From an uncultured Erwinia sp. (GTDB lineage Bacteria > Pseudomonadota > Gammaproteobacteria > Enterobacterales > Enterobacteriaceae): 55,175 nucleotides of DNA. This document shows positions 42,143 through 55,175 of the stretch, one piece after another. A program made the position numbers and the translations under genes. Location: the NCBI GenBank assembly GCA_913775305.1, contig CAJYIY010000034.1, positions 1-55,175 on the forward strand, written 5' to 3'. A model generated the notes under the pieces. That model saw nothing but the letters and a program-made list of their open reading frames with translations. It ran no database searches and was not told where the DNA came from. Position 1 is the stretch's first letter. Every line of letters starts with the position of its first letter.

Positions 42143-44047
42143 TTATTCAGCAGCGAGCATCGTCTCAAGCTGTTCCTGGGCATCCAGCCAGCCCATTTCA
42201 CACTCTTCCAGCGCGGATTTCGCCGCGGCCTGCTGTTGCAGTGCGGCGGTGAGGTCGGCCTTGCGGCCTGGCTCGTAAATTGCACTGTCTGACAGCTTTG
42301 TCTCGGCGTCCGACAGCTGAAGGTTGTGTTTCTCCATCAGCTTTTCCAGCTTCTCGATCTGTTTACGCAGCGGCTGTGTCTGCGTGCGCAGTTCGGCCTC
42401 GCGGCGCTTTTGATCTTTACGCGCCTGTGCGCTGTTGGCGCTGTCGGTTTTCGGTGCAGCTTCCGCCGCCGTCTGTTTTTGCAGATCGCTGAGCCACTGC
42501 TGGTAATCTTCCAGGTCCCCTTCAAAGGCTTCGACGTTACCGTCGTGCACCAGATACAGGTCATCGGTGGTGGAGCGCAGAAGATGGCGATCGTGAGAAA
42601 CCACCACCAGTGCGCCCTCAAAGTCGATCAGTGCTTCAGTTAATGCCTGACGCATATCCAGATCGAGGTGGTTGGTTGGTTCATCCAGCAGCAGCAGGTT
42701 AGGACGTTGCCAGACAATCAGTGCCAACACCAGACGTGCTTTTTCACCGCCGGAAAAGCGCTTTGTCTCCTCGCTGACTTTATCGCCCTGGAAACCGAAG
42801 CCGCCCAGGTAATCACGCAGCTGCTGTTCCAGCACTTTGGGAGCCAGCCGTACCAGATGCTGAAGTGGCGATTCATCCGCGCGTAAGAACTCCAGTTGAT
42901 GCTGGGCGAAGTAGCCCAGCCTGATACCTTTTGCCAGGCCAATGTCGCCCTGTAGCGGCGCCAGTTCGCCCGCCAGCAGTTTGATTAGCGTCGATTTACC
43001 GGCACCGTTGCGCCCCAGCAGACCGATACGCGAGCCGGGCACCAGGTTCAGCTTGATGGAGTTAAGAATTTTTCTGTCGCCGTAGCCCGCGCTGACTTTT
43101 TCCATTTTCAGCAGCGGATTAGGCAGACTTTCCGGCTCGCGGAAGCTGAAGGTGAACGGATTATCCACGTGTGCCGGAGCAATAAGCTCCATGCGCTCCA
43201 GCATTTTGATGCGGCTCTGCGCCTGTTTCGCTTTACTGGCTTTGGCTTTAAAGCGATCGATAAAGCTTTGCAGATGCGCCACTTTTTGCTGCTGATGTTC
43301 AAACATCGACTGCTGCTGCGCCAGCTTGGTGGCGCGCTGGATTTCGAACGAGCTGTAGTTACCGGTGTATTCGTAAAGGGTTTGCTGTTCGATATGCACG
43401 ATCTTATCCACCACCGGATCGAGGAAGTCGCGGTCGTGGGAAATCAGGATCAGCGTGCCGCTGTAGCTCTTCAGCCAGCGTTCCAGCCAGATCACCGCAT
43501 CAAGGTCGAGGTGGTTAGTTGGTTCATCAAGCAGCAGCAGATCGGAGCGGCAGATCAGGGCCTGGGCCAGGTTAAGACGCATGCGCCAGCCGCCGGAAAA
43601 ATCGCTGACCGGGCGACGCAGCTGTTCCTGGCTAAAGCCCAAACCGTTCAGAAGGCTGGCCGCACGGGACTGTATTGTCCAGGCCTGAATCGCATCCAGC
43701 TTGCCGTGCAGCGTGGCAATCGCATGACCGTCATTGATGTCGTTGGCGTGCACTAATTCGGATTCAAGCTGACGAAATTCACGGTCACCGTCGATAACAT
43801 ACTCAATAGCGGCAACGTCCAGCGCGGGGGTTTCCTGATTGACCCACGCCAGTGACCAGCTGCCGGGGTAGTTCACACTGCCGGCATCGGCGCTTATCTC
43901 GTTTTTAAGCAAGGCCAGTAGCGTGGATTTACCGCAGCCGTTTTTACCGACCAGGCCCACTTTCTGACCGGGATTAATCGTCGCCGTGGCGTTATCCAGC
44001 AGTACGCGGACACCGCGACGAATTTGTAACGAGGAGAATACAATCAT
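42143..44047 (-). CDS. yheS: ABC-F family ATPase YheS
   Basis: Cytosolic ABC-F protein of 634 residues (637 in E. coli), expected to act on ribosomes. There are two ATPase modules without membrane segments. Module 1 has GKNGCGKST and LLLDEPTNHLDLD; module 2 has GRNGAGKST, FSGGEKARL and LLLDEPTNHLDLD. Between them is the charged interdomain linker (about residues 240-300), which reaches the tRNA sites in family members. A C-terminal coiled coil (about 545-630) follows an Ala/Lys-rich stretch. It diverges from kefG. Confidence 0.95.
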   Translation of the reverse strand: MIVFSSLQIRRGVRVLLDNATATINPGQKVGLVGKNGCGKSTLLALLKNEISADAGSVNYPGSWSLAWVNQETPALDVAAIEYVIDGDREFRQLESELVHANDINDGHAIATLHGKLDAIQAWTIQSRAASLLNGLGFSQEQLRRPVSDFSGGWRMRLNLAQALICRSDLLLLDEPTNHLDLDAVIWLERWLKSYSGTLILISHDRDFLDPVVDKIVHIEQQTLYEYTGNYSSFEIQRATKLAQQQSMFEHQQQKVAHLQSFIDRFKAKASKAKQAQSRIKMLERMELIAPAHVDNPFTFSFREPESLPNPLLKMEKVSAGYGDRKILNSIKLNLVPGSRIGLLGRNGAGKSTLIKLLAGELAPLQGDIGLAKGIRLGYFAQHQLEFLRADESPLQHLVRLAPKVLEQQLRDYLGGFGFQGDKVSEETKRFSGGEKARLVLALIVWQRPNLLLLDEPTNHLDLDMRQALTEALIDFEGALVVVSHDRHLLRSTTDDLYLVHDGNVEAFEGDLEDYQQWLSDLQKQTAAEAAPKTDSANSAQARKDQKRREAELRTQTQPLRKQIEKLEKLMEKHNLQLSDAETKLSDSAIYEPGRKADLTAALQQQAAAKSALEECEMGWLDAQEQLETMLAAE

Positions 44048-44169
44048 AAGCGCCGTCAGTTTAGAATATGTTAAATTAAGCCATCATAATCAGTTTGTCG
44101 GAATCAAGTATTCCGTTGCGTCGTGCATGGTAGCGGAAATCCCAGGCCGTGACGACGATTTGGAGGGGA

Positions 44170-44724
44170 ATGATGTCGCAGCCGCCTAAAGTTCTGCTGT
44201 TGTATGCCCATCCGGAGTCTCAAGATTCGATCGCCAATCGTGTTTTGCTGCAACCGGCTCGTAATCTGGAACACGTGACGGTTCACGATTTATACGCACA
44301 CTATCCAGATTTTTTCATCGATATTCATCATGAACAGCAGCTGCTGCGTGACCATCAAGTTATCGTGTTTCAACATCCCCTCTATACCTACAGCTGCCCG
44401 GCGCTGTTAAAGGAATGGATGGATCGTGTGTTGTCTCGTGGCTTTGCCAGCGGACCGGGCGGTAACGTGCTGGAAGGTAAATACTGGCGCAGCGTGATCA
44501 CCACCGGTGAGCCGGAAGCGGCCTATCATCAGCAAGGGCTTAACCGTTATCCGATGTCTGAGATTATGCGGCCGTTTGAGCTCACGGCGCAGATGTGTCG
44601 GATGCACTGGCTGACGCCGATGATCGTCTACTGGGCGCGTCGTCAGTCTCCAGAAAATATGAAAAATTATGCCAATGCTTACGATGACTGGCTGGAAAAC
44701 CCACTGCCTTATGGAGGTGTTTGA
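44170..44724 (+). CDS. kefG: KefG, ancillary quinone oxidoreductase of the KefB potassium channel
   Basis: Flavodoxin-fold NAD(P)H:quinone oxidoreductase-like protein that binds and is needed for full activity of KefB. It has 184 residues as in E. coli. FMN-fold signatures are YAHPESQDS near residue 11, [17 protein letters not shown] and TTGEPEAAY. The MMSQPP start was chosen by family; the second Met is equally possible given the GGAGGGG site. Its stop overlaps the kefB start (TGATG). Confidence 0.95.
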   Translation: MMSQPPKVLLLYAHPESQDSIANRVLLQPARNLEHVTVHDLYAHYPDFFIDIHHEQQLLRDHQVIVFQHPLYTYSCPALLKEWMDRVLSRGFASGPGGNVLEGKYWRSVITTGEPEAAYHQQGLNRYPMSEIMRPFELTAQMCRMHWLTPMIVYWARRQSPENMKNYANAYDDWLENPLPYGGV

Positions 44725-46529
44725 TGGAAGGTGAAACACTCCTGACCGCAGGCGTGGTGTATCTGTTCGCCGCAGTGATTGCGGTGCCGATTGCTGCACG
44801 TCTGGGTATCGGTGCGGTGCTGGGATATTTGCTTGCGGGCATCGCCATTGGTCCGTGGGGACTAGGCTTTATCAGCGATGTCGAGGAGATCCTGCACTTC
44901 TCTGAGCTGGGCGTGGTGTTCCTGATGTTTATCATTGGTCTGGAGCTGAATCCCTCAAAGCTGTGGCAACTGCGCCGCTCGATCTTTGGCGTGGGTGCTG
45001 CACAGGTGATCCTCAGCGCGGCGGTACTGGGGGGCTTATTGTATCTGAGCGATTTCTCCTGGCAGGCTGCGGTTGTCGGCGGGATTGGACTGGCGATGTC
45101 GTCAACGGCGATGGCGCTACAGTTGATGCGCGACAAGGGCATGAATCGCAATGAGTCGGGCCAGCTTGGTTTTTCGGTACTGCTGTTCCAGGATCTGGCG
45201 GTGATCCCCGCGCTGGCGCTGGTTCCACTGCTGGCCGGTAACGACAGCGGCCATACCGACTGGATGAAGATCGGCATCAAGGTGCTGGCGTTTGCCGGCA
45301 TGTTGGTCGGCGGGCGCTATTTACTCCGTCCAATCCTGCGCTTTATTGCCGCCTCCGGCGTGCGTGAAGTCTTTACCGCGGCATCTTTGCTGCTGGTGCT
45401 GGGCTTCGCGCTGTTTATGGATGCGCTTGGGCTGTCGATGGCACTGGGAACCTTCATCGCCGGGATCCTGTTGGCGGAAAGCGAATACCGCCACGAACTG
45501 GAAGTCTCTATCGATCCGTTTAAAGGCCTGCTGCTGGGACTGTTCTTTATTTCGGTGGGTATGGCGCTCAACCTCGGTGTGCTCTATACCCATATAATTG
45601 AGATTCTGGTGGGGGTCGTTGCACTGGTGGCGGTGAAGACGCTGGTGCTCTATCTGCTGGCCCGCATTTATGGCCTGCGCAGTTCTGAGCGTTTGCAGTT
45701 TGCTGGCGTGCTGAGTCAGGGCGGAGAGTTTGCTTTCGTGCTGTTCTCTGCGGCGGCGTCTGCAAAGTTGTTCAGTGGCGATCAGATGCCGCTGCTGCTG
45801 GTGACCGTTACGCTGTCGATGATGACCACGCCGCTGTTGATGCAGGGGGTAGATCGTATTCTATCCCGACGGTTTAATGAAACGGATGACACCCAGGAAA
45901 AGCCGTTTGTTGAAGATGATAAGCCGCAGGTGATTGTGGTGGGCTTCGGGCGTTTTGGTCAGGTGATTGGTCGCCTGCTGATGGCGAACGAAAAGCGCAT
46001 TACCGTTCTGGAACGCGATATCAGCACCGTAAGCCTGATGCGTAAATACGGCTATAAGGTTTATTACGGTGATGCCACCGAGCTTGAGCTGCTGCGGGCG
46101 GCAGGTGCAGAAACTGCGCAGTCGATCGTGATAACCTGCAACAGTCCGGAAGATTCGATGGAGATTGTGCATCTTTGTCAGCAGCATTTCCCACATCTGC
46201 AAATTCTGGCCCGCGCGCGCGGCAGGGTGGAGGCGCATGAGCTGCTGCAGGCCGGGGTGATGCAGTTCTCGCGTGAAACCTTCAGCAGTGCGCTGGAGCT
46301 GGGACGCAAGACGCTGATGACGCTGGGGATGCATCCGCATCAGGCGTATCGTGCCCAACAGCATTTCCGCCGTCTGGATATGCGTATGCTGCGCGAGCTG
46401 ATGCCGAATCACACCGACAGTCAGCATATCTCAAGGGTGAAAGAGGCGCGGCGTGAGCTGGAGGATATCTTCCAGACAGAGATGCGCCAGGAAAAACGGC
46501 AGTTCGATGGCTGGGACGGCAACGAGTAA
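44724..46529 (+). CDS. kefB: Glutathione-gated potassium efflux protein KefB
   Basis: Inner-membrane K+/H+ antiporter that acidifies the cytoplasm during electrophile stress. The 601 residues match E. coli. About 12 hydrophobic segments fill residues 5-380 (CPA2 family, with the conserved [19 protein letters not shown] and [10 protein letters not shown]). The RCK/TrkA-N domain starts near 400 with [18 protein letters not shown] 6 bases upstream lies inside kefG. Confidence 0.97.
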   Translation: MEGETLLTAGVVYLFAAVIAVPIAARLGIGAVLGYLLAGIAIGPWGLGFISDVEEILHFSELGVVFLMFIIGLELNPSKLWQLRRSIFGVGAAQVILSAAVLGGLLYLSDFSWQAAVVGGIGLAMSSTAMALQLMRDKGMNRNESGQLGFSVLLFQDLAVIPALALVPLLAGNDSGHTDWMKIGIKVLAFAGMLVGGRYLLRPILRFIAASGVREVFTAASLLLVLGFALFMDALGLSMALGTFIAGILLAESEYRHELEVSIDPFKGLLLGLFFISVGMALNLGVLYTHIIEILVGVVALVAVKTLVLYLLARIYGLRSSERLQFAGVLSQGGEFAFVLFSAAASAKLFSGDQMPLLLVTVTLSMMTTPLLMQGVDRILSRRFNETDDTQEKPFVEDDKPQVIVVGFGRFGQVIGRLLMANEKRITVLERDISTVSLMRKYGYKVYYGDATELELLRAAGAETAQSIVITCNSPEDSMEIVHLCQQHFPHLQILARARGRVEAHELLQAGVMQFSRETFSSALELGRKTLMTLGMHPHQAYRAQQHFRRLDMRMLRELMPNHTDSQHISRVKEARRELEDIFQTEMRQEKRQFDGWDGNE

Positions 46530-46592
46530 CGGGCGATCTTTCGGCGAGCGCCCGCGACGGCAGAATTCAATCATCATGTTTCTGGGATCATT

Positions 46593-46787
46593 ATGCGTAA
46601 ACGTTTTATCGCTGGTGCAACCTGCCCCAGCTGTCAGGCTAAAGACACGCTTGCTCTGTGGCGTGAGAACAACATTGAGGTTGTTGAGTGTGTTAAGTGT
46701 GGCCACCAGATGCGCGAAGCGGATAAGCAGGCCCGTGAGCAGGTACGCGAGAATGAACAGGTAATCGGTATTTTTCATCCCGACTAG
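46593..46787 (+). CDS. yheV: Small zinc-ribbon protein YheV
   Basis: A 64-residue protein of the YheV family, function unknown. Four cysteines in two CxxC pairs, TCPSC and ECVKCGHQ, predict a zinc ribbon. The C-terminus EQVIGIFHPD is typical. It lies between kefB and slyD as in E. coli. Confidence 0.93.
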   Translation: MRKRFIAGATCPSCQAKDTLALWRENNIEVVECVKCGHQMREADKQAREQVRENEQVIGIFHPD

Positions 46788-46928
46788 CGCGATCGCCCAG
46801 CTTTTTTTAAGCTGTAGCGTACAGCCGCGTTGAAATTCGATACAATTGACGCCACTAAGAGTCCATGACGTTGGTCATAACAACCAGTGAAGTGAGGGGC
46901 TCAACGCTCTCAACGGTTAGGAGAAATC

Positions 46929-47465
46929 ATGAAAGTAGCAAAAGACCTTGTGGTCAGCCTGGCATACCAGGTACGTACAGAAGATGGTGTGTTGGTTGAT
47001 GAGTCACCGGTGAGCGCACCGCTGGACTACCTGCACGGTCATGGCTCGCTGATTTCCGGCCTGGAGAAGGCGCTGGAAAATCGTGAAGTAGGCGATAAGT
47101 TTGACGTGAAAATCGCTTCTAACGATGCCTACGGCGAGTATGACGACAACCTGGTGCAGCGCGTTCCTAAAGACGTCTTTATGGGCGTTGACGAGCTGCA
47201 GGTTGGTATGCGCTTTATGGCAGAAACCGATCAGGGCCCGGTTCCGGTTGAAATCACTGAAGTGGAAGACGATCACGTTGTGGTTGATGGTAACCACATG
47301 CTGGCCGGTCAGAATCTGAGCTTCAATGTTGAAGTGATCGCCATTCGTGCCGCAACCGAGGAAGAGCTGGCTCATGGCCACGTTCACGGAGAGCACGATC
47401 ATCACCACGATCACGACCACGGTCAAGGTGGTTGTGGCAATGGCGGCTGTGGCTGCAGCCACTAA
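46929..47465 (+). CDS. slyD: FKBP-type prolyl isomerase and metallochaperone SlyD
   Basis: Cytosolic peptidyl-prolyl isomerase, chaperone and nickel-binding protein that helps [NiFe] hydrogenase assembly. An FKBP domain with an inserted IF chaperone domain is seen (YLHGHGSLISGLEKAL, DAYGEYDD, and the VEDDHVVVDGNHMLAGQ segment, with key residues DGNHMLAGQNL). It has 178 residues against 196 in E. coli; the difference lies in the C-terminal metal tail, which is His- and Cys-rich (HGEHDHHHDHDHG then GGCGNGGCGCSH) but shorter. TTAGGAG precedes the ATG. Confidence 0.97.
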   Translation: MKVAKDLVVSLAYQVRTEDGVLVDESPVSAPLDYLHGHGSLISGLEKALENREVGDKFDVKIASNDAYGEYDDNLVQRVPKDVFMGVDELQVGMRFMAETDQGPVPVEITEVEDDHVVVDGNHMLAGQNLSFNVEVIAIRAATEEELAHGHVHGEHDHHHDHDHGQGGCGNGGCGCSH

Positions 47466-47487
47466 CAGCCGACGGGTTATGCCGGAT

Positions 47488-47521
47488 AACCGCTGTCTCC
47501 TGGAGATGGCGGTTTTTTTTC
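47488..47521 (+). terminator. Terminator of slyD
   Basis: Stem AACCGC / GCGGTT with partly paired inner bases (TCTCC / GGAGA) is followed by a run of eight Ts, 22 bases after the slyD stop. Confidence 0.85.
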
Positions 47522-47825
47522 GCCCGGATATCTCGCAGGTACGGATCTCCCGGCATCGACAAGCGGATGCCAGCCCCTGCGGATGATCCTGAGCCGCAGC
47601 GGCTGTTCCCCTTCACGCCACTTTTCACTATGTTTACCATTATGAACGGCAGAGCTGAAGGAAACCTGAGGTGATAATCGGGCGTCCGGATAAGACGCTG
47701 ACTCCAGGGCAGGCGATCAGTGACGTTGCTGTTAGTGACTGGCCAACAATTCGTCAGAGCACTGTTCGTGGTTGAAACATCACAATAATCTTTTAACGAT
47801 TACTGAAACTGTCGCTGAAGCCCGA
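47522..47825. other. slyD-slyX intergenic region
   Basis: About 300 bases between convergent slyD and slyX beyond the slyD terminator. No convincing gene, RNA or repeat was recognised. Short plus-strand ORFs here run out of the slyD 3' end in other frames. Confidence 0.4.
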
Positions 47826-48044
47826 TCAGTAGTGCGGAGGGGGGGTTTCTTCCGACTGTGAGGCGATCATGGAAGGGGCTGCGGCTTTTAGCTTGTCCGT
47901 TAGCAAACGCATTTGCTCACGCAGCCTTGCCATATCCAGTTCGTGCTGCACGACGGTCTGATTCAGCTCTTCAATGGTGTGTTCCTGAAACGCCAGTTTA
48001 TTCTCCAGCGCTTCAATTCGCTGTTCCAGCAATGTTTGTTGCAT
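47826..48044 (-). CDS. slyX: SlyX family coiled-coil protein
   Basis: A 72-residue protein, function unknown. Heptad-like spacing throughout residues 5-50 ([21 protein letters not shown], here as key motif [13 protein letters not shown]) predicts a coiled coil. The C-terminus ends PPPHY, as in the family. It is divergent from fkpA and convergent with slyD. Confidence 0.92.
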   Translation of the reverse strand: MQQTLLEQRIEALENKLAFQEHTIEELNQTVVQHELDMARLREQMRLLTDKLKAAAPSMIASQSEETPPPHY

Positions 48045-48191
48045 TTTGTTCCCTCTTGTTACTACTTACCGTTCGTTCGTTTGGGTGAATTATCCGATTC
48101 TAACGGCAAAAGAGAGGCTAAAGTAGGTAAAATGGCGTAAATTGGCGATTGAGGGTTGAAAATCAAGTCGTCGGAAACCATCACAGGTAGT

Positions 48192-48220
48192 GAAACTTTC
48201 CGGCAGCCGGATTGTCGGAA
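48192..48220 (+). promoter_or_regulatory. Candidate sigma-E promoter of fkpA
   Basis: GAAACTT (48192-48198), a 16-base spacer and TCGGAA (48215-48220) resemble the sigma-E consensus GGAACTT / TCnnA. E. coli fkpA is a known sigma-E target. The leader would be about 110 bases. The match is imperfect, so the call is tentative. Confidence 0.45.
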
Positions 48221-48335
48221 TTTAACTTCTATATTTCAGGCGGGAGTATTTTTTTTCCCCCGCGCCCGATTGTAGTACGGACCGAAGGTCTGCAAACGAT
48301 TCCCGAGGTGAGACGCTTCGGTTTTGGAGAAATGG

Positions 48336-49154
48336 ATGAAATCATTATTTAAAGTCACATTGTTATCCGCCACGATGGCGCTTGCGCTGAATGCTCCACT
48401 GACAATGGCTGCTGATGCAGCCCCTGCTCAGAAAGCGGCAGAACAGGCTCCAAGGAACGCTGCGTTCAAAAATGACGATCAGCAATCTGCCTATGCGCTG
48501 GGTGCCTCACTGGGTCGCTACATGGAAAACTCCCTGAAGGAGCAGGAAAAACTGGGCATCACCCTGGACAAAAACCAGCTGATTGCCGGTGTCCAGGATG
48601 CGTTTGCCGGTAAAAGCAAACTCTCTGACCAGGAAATCGAAAAAACGCTGCAGTCCTTCGAAGGTCGTGTGAAAGCGGCCGCTCAGGCGAAAATAGAAAA
48701 AGATGCAAAAGAGAACGCCACCAAGGGTGAAGCTTTCGCCGCTAAATTCGCTAAAGAGAAGGGCGTTAAGAAAACTGAAACTGGCCTGCTCTACAAAGTT
48801 GAGAAAGCCGGTAGCGGTGATGCACCGAAAGACAGCGATACCGTAGTGGTTAACTACAAAGGTACGCTGATTGACGGAACTGAGTTTGATAATTCTTACA
48901 CCCGCGGTGAGCCGCTGTCGTTCCGTCTGGACGGTGTGATCCCAGGCTGGACTGAAGGCCTGAAGCAGGTTAAGAAAGGCGGTAAGATCAAGCTCGTGAT
49001 CCCACCGAATCTGGCCTACGGCAAAAACGGTGTTCCTGGTATCCCGGCTAACTCCACGCTGGTGTTTGACGTTGAGCTGCTGGATATCAAACCTGCCGCA
49101 AAAGCGGAAGCACCAGAAGCCGCGCCAGCGAAAGGCACTGCCAAACAGCATTAA
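48336..49154 (+). CDS. fkpA: Periplasmic FKBP-type chaperone FkpA
   Basis: Periplasmic peptidyl-prolyl isomerase and chaperone. From MKSLFKV it has 272 residues (270 in E. coli), with GGAG 8 bases upstream. The signal peptide spans residues 1-25 (cut at TMA-ADA). The helical dimerisation domain covers about 40-130, and the FKBP domain begins near 140 (VVVNYKGTLIDGTEFDNS, key residues NYKGTLIDG; VIPGWTEGL; IPPNLAYG). The tail is Ala/Glu/Lys-rich. A strong terminator follows. Confidence 0.97.
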   Translation: MKSLFKVTLLSATMALALNAPLTMAADAAPAQKAAEQAPRNAAFKNDDQQSAYALGASLGRYMENSLKEQEKLGITLDKNQLIAGVQDAFAGKSKLSDQEIEKTLQSFEGRVKAAAQAKIEKDAKENATKGEAFAAKFAKEKGVKKTETGLLYKVEKAGSGDAPKDSDTVVVNYKGTLIDGTEFDNSYTRGEPLSFRLDGVIPGWTEGLKQVKKGGKIKLVIPPNLAYGKNGVPGIPANSTLVFDVELLDIKPAAKAEAPEAAPAKGTAKQH

Positions 49155-49164
49155 TTGCTGCCTG

Positions 49165-49189
49165 CCGCCACCTTCGGGTGGCGGTTTTA
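49165..49189 (+). terminator. Terminator of fkpA
   Basis: Stem CCGCCACC / GGTGGCGG closed by a UUCG tetraloop and followed by TTTTATTT, 10 bases after the stop. Confidence 0.92.
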
Positions 49190-49360
49190 TTTCCCGGTCA
49201 TACCTCGCTGTTTCTTCATGTTTTTTGCTAAGATCATCATTTCACGACAAAGTCGGGACACGGCTTTCTGATATTTGCTAGACTAGCCAGCGCGCATTTA
49301 ATAAGAATGAGTCTGCCCTTGCGCTGTGTGACAGGCTCTTGTCAAAGGGTGGTGTCGTCT

Positions 49361-50083
49361 ATGTCTGGTTCATTTCTTCCCGCCGATATAACGGATGCGG
49401 ATCTGCTTGAGCAGCATCCCTTCGCGCCTGCGGATTTCGATATTTTAAGGTCTTACGAAGCCGTTGTGGATGGCCTGGCCATGCTGATCGGTTCGCACTG
49501 TGAGATCGTGCTGCATTCACTGGAAGATTTAAAATGCTCGGCGGTCAGAATCGCTAACGGTGAACATACCGGGCGTAAAATTGGTTCGCCGATAACCGAC
49601 CTCGCGCTGCGTATGCTGCATGATATGACTGATGCAGACAGCAATGTTTCCAAAGCCTATTTCACTCGCGCTAAAAGCGGTGTACTGATGAAATCAGTCA
49701 CCATTGCTATCCGCAACGGCAATCAGCGGGTTATCGGTCTGCTGTGCATCAATATGAATCTGGACGTCCCGTTTTCGCAAATCATGGCGACCTTCATGCC
49801 GCCGGAAACCCCGGATGTGGCCTCGTCAGTTAATTTTGCATCCTCGGTTGAAGACCTGGTCATGCAGACGCTGGAGTTCACCATTGAAGAGGTGAGCGCC
49901 GACCGTAATGTGTCGAATAACGCCAAGAATCGTCAGATTGTCCTGAATCTCTATGAAAAAGGGATTTTTGACATCAAAGATGCGATTAACCAGGTGGCCG
50001 ATCGTTTAAATATCTCCAAGCATACCGTTTATCTTTATATCCGCCAGTTTAAAAACGGTGACTTCCACGGGCAGGACAAGTAA
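49361..50083 (+). CDS. yheO: YheO family transcriptional regulator
   Basis: Predicted DNA-binding regulator of 240 residues, the E. coli length. A PAS-like YheO domain (about 25-140, with [14 protein letters not shown] and [12 protein letters not shown]) is followed by a C-terminal helix-turn-helix (about 195-235, [21 protein letters not shown], key residues [14 protein letters not shown]). The start MSGSFLP was chosen by family; an earlier ATG adds 18 unlike residues. It overlaps tusD by one base (TAATG), so it probably shares its transcript. Ligand and targets are unknown. Confidence 0.93.
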   Translation: MSGSFLPADITDADLLEQHPFAPADFDILRSYEAVVDGLAMLIGSHCEIVLHSLEDLKCSAVRIANGEHTGRKIGSPITDLALRMLHDMTDADSNVSKAYFTRAKSGVLMKSVTIAIRNGNQRVIGLLCINMNLDVPFSQIMATFMPPETPDVASSVNFASSVEDLVMQTLEFTIEEVSADRNVSNNAKNRQIVLNLYEKGIFDIKDAINQVADRLNISKHTVYLYIRQFKNGDFHGQDK

Positions 50084-50469
50084 TGCGCTTCACGCTGATG
50101 GTTACCGGACCGGCTTACGGCACACAGCAGGCGAGCAGCGCCTGGCAGTTTGCTAACGCACTGCTGGCGCAGGGACATCAGCTTGAGAGCGTGTTTTTTT
50201 ATCGTGAAGGCGTGCTGAATGCCAGCCTGTTGAACGCTCCGGCCAACGATGAATTCGATTTAACGCGCGGCTGGCAGCAGTTGCAGCAGAAACACGGTAT
50301 TGCATTGAACATCTGTGTGGCTGCGGCGCTGCGACGCGGTATTACCGATCGTCAGGAGGCGGAAAATCTGGGGCTGCCAACGGCGAACCTGGCCGACGGG
50401 TTTCAGCTTTCTGGCCTGGGCGCACTGGCCGAAGCGGCGCTGAACTGTGACAGAATGGTACAGTTTTAA
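50083..50469 (+). CDS. tusD: Sulfur relay protein TusD
   Basis: DsrE-family subunit of the TusBCD complex that takes persulfide sulfur from TusA and passes it to TusE for 2-thiouridine at the tRNA wobble position. It has 128 residues as in E. coli. The active Cys78 is present in [11 protein letters not shown]. It is coupled to yheO and tusC by one-base overlaps. Confidence 0.96.
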   Translation: MRFTLMVTGPAYGTQQASSAWQFANALLAQGHQLESVFFYREGVLNASLLNAPANDEFDLTRGWQQLQQKHGIALNICVAAALRRGITDRQEAENLGLPTANLADGFQLSGLGALAEAALNCDRMVQF

Positions 50470-50828
50470 TGAATCGTATTGCATTTGTTTTCAGCCAGTC
50501 TCCGCATGGTTCGAGCGCAGGTCGTGAAGGATTGGATGCCGTACTGGCTACTTCAGCACTGAGTGACGAGATTGCGCTGTTCTTCATCAGCGATGGAGTT
50601 TTTCAGCTCACAGCGGGGCAGCAGCCTCAGGCAATCCTGGCGCGTAACTACATCGCGACTTTCGGCGTGTTGCCGCTGTATGACGTTGAGCAATGCTATA
50701 TCTGTTCGGCTTCGCTGGCCGAACGGGGGATGGCTGCTGATGCAGCACGTGTATTGCCCGCTGAGGTGCTGACTCCGGAAGCACTGCGTGCCAGACTGGC
50801 TGAATTTGACCGGGTGCTTACTTTCTGA
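50469..50828 (+). CDS. tusC: Sulfur relay protein TusC
   Basis: DsrF-like subunit of the TusBCD heterohexamer, 119 residues as in E. coli. Conserved start [21 protein letters not shown] (key residues [14 protein letters not shown]). It begins on the last base of tusD. Confidence 0.95.
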   Translation: MNRIAFVFSQSPHGSSAGREGLDAVLATSALSDEIALFFISDGVFQLTAGQQPQAILARNYIATFGVLPLYDVEQCYICSASLAERGMAADAARVLPAEVLTPEALRARLAEFDRVLTF

Positions 50829-50835
50829 GGAAGCT

Positions 50836-51123
50836 ATGCTGCACACTTTAATGACCTCACCGTTTCGCTGCGACCTGAATGCGATGGTACGCCTGCTGGC
50901 GGAAGGCGATGATATTCTGCTGTTGCAGGATGGCGTTATTGCTGCGCTGGACGGTAGCCCGGCACTTGAAGCGCTGTTGCAAGCCCCCATATCTCTTTTT
51001 GCTTTGAAAGAAGATCTTGACGCCCGCGGGCTTTTTGGTCAAATTTCAACCAATGTGACAGCGATAAGCTATACTGAGTTCGTCGCGCTGGCGGTTAAAC
51101 ACCCTCAGCAAATGACCTGGTAA
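50836..51123 (+). CDS. tusB: Sulfur relay protein TusB
   Basis: DsrH-like subunit of TusBCD, 95 residues as in E. coli. The start MLHTLMTSPF has GAGGA 6 bases upstream; a longer frame upstream overlaps tusC and is rejected. The C-terminal HPQQMTW is typical. In E. coli this gene leads directly to the str operon, as here. Confidence 0.95.
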   Translation: MLHTLMTSPFRCDLNAMVRLLAEGDDILLLQDGVIAALDGSPALEALLQAPISLFALKEDLDARGLFGQISTNVTAISYTEFVALAVKHPQQMTW

Positions 51124-51145
51124 TGACGGTACCCCTGGTTATTTC

Positions 51146-52190
<1,045 letters not shown>

Positions 52191-52211
52191 CAGCCCTGTA
52201 GTTGTTATTAA

Positions 52212-52244
52212 CCCAGCGGGCGTTCAAGTGACTAACCCGCTGGG
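52212..52244 (+). repeat. Hairpin in the rpsG-fusA spacer
   Basis: A perfect nine-base inverted repeat CCCAGCGGG / CCCGCTGGG with a 15-base loop lies between rpsG and fusA. It has no T-run (AATTAACTT follows), so a terminator role is doubtful; partial attenuation or mRNA processing are options. Confidence 0.7.
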
Positions 52245-52250
52245 AATTAA

Positions 52251-54395
<2,145 letters not shown>

Positions 54396-54408
54396 GCCAC
54401 AGTTTTAA

Positions 54409-55175
<767 letters not shown>

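Noticed and set aside
47478..47490. Possible REP-like element (GCCGGATAAC) after slyD
   Set aside because: Only one short copy is seen, and the bases belong to the slyD terminator region.
47432..47674. Plus-strand ORF running out of the slyD 3' end
   Set aside because: Different frame of the His/Cys tail plus the terminator; not coding.

Overview
The window is a chromosomal segment of a gamma-proteobacterium of the order Enterobacterales. Gene order follows the Escherichia coli backbone ompR-envZ-pckA-hslO-hslR-igaA-nudE-mrcA-hofMNOPQ-aroKB-damX-dam-rpe-gph-trpS-cysG-nirDB-tsgA-ppiA-pabA-argD-yhfK-crp-prkB-yheU-yheT-yheS-kefGB-yheV-slyD-slyX-fkpA-yheO-tusDCB-rpsL-rpsG-fusA-tuf. Crp, RpsL, EF-G and EF-Tu look almost identical to the E. 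coli proteins, while IgaA, HofM-P and CysG differ clearly. Together with the loss of several E. coli neighbours, this suggests a relative such as Erwinia or Pantoea. The genus is an inference; no rRNA is present.

Layout. 1-1901: 3' part of ompR and complete envZ. 1943-5627: pckA, then an AT-rich segment with two fimbrial genes (a minor pilin and an adhesin-like protein) that lack the rest of a chaperone-usher operon. 5628-12792: hslO, hslR, igaA, nudE and mrcA (redox and heat chaperones, Rcs control, peptidoglycan synthesis). 12910-16325: hofMNOPQ, a type IV pilus/competence-like assembly operon. 16714-22853: aroK, aroB, damX, dam, rpe, gph, trpS. 22899-27206: cysG, nirD, nirB under a promoter with textbook FNR and NarL/NarP sites, but without nirC. 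27477-36803: tsgA, ppiA, pabA, argD, yhfK, crp, prkB, yheU, yheT. 36862-42027: an insertion relative to E. coli between yheT and yheS, holding a LysE-family exporter, a decayed telA/xpaC-like gene and a complete tauABCD taurine operon. 42143-51123: yheS, kefGB, yheV, slyD, slyX, fkpA, yheO and tusDCB. 51146-55175: the str operon from its promoter, through the S12-S7 spacer that carries the S7 operator, to a tuf gene cut by the window edge.

How the parts work together. Most genes are housekeeping. Taurine uptake and dioxygenation form one overlapping four-gene unit. NirBD and CysG share a task because CysG makes the siroheme that NirB needs. TusBCD, with yheO just upstream, relays sulfur for tRNA thiolation. 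The str operon couples ribosomal proteins to elongation factors. Regulatory sequence is easy to read at several points: tandem ARG boxes before argD, a perfect CRP palindrome between tsgA and ppiA, FNR and NarL boxes before nirB, and strong hairpins flanking fusA.

I found no CRISPR array, insertion sequence, prophage, tRNA or rRNA. I saw no clearly new multi-gene system. The most unusual items are the orphan fimbrial pair, the chimeric telA/xpaC pseudogene, the CTAG shared by the argD and yhfK stop codons, and the perfect hairpins on both sides of fusA.
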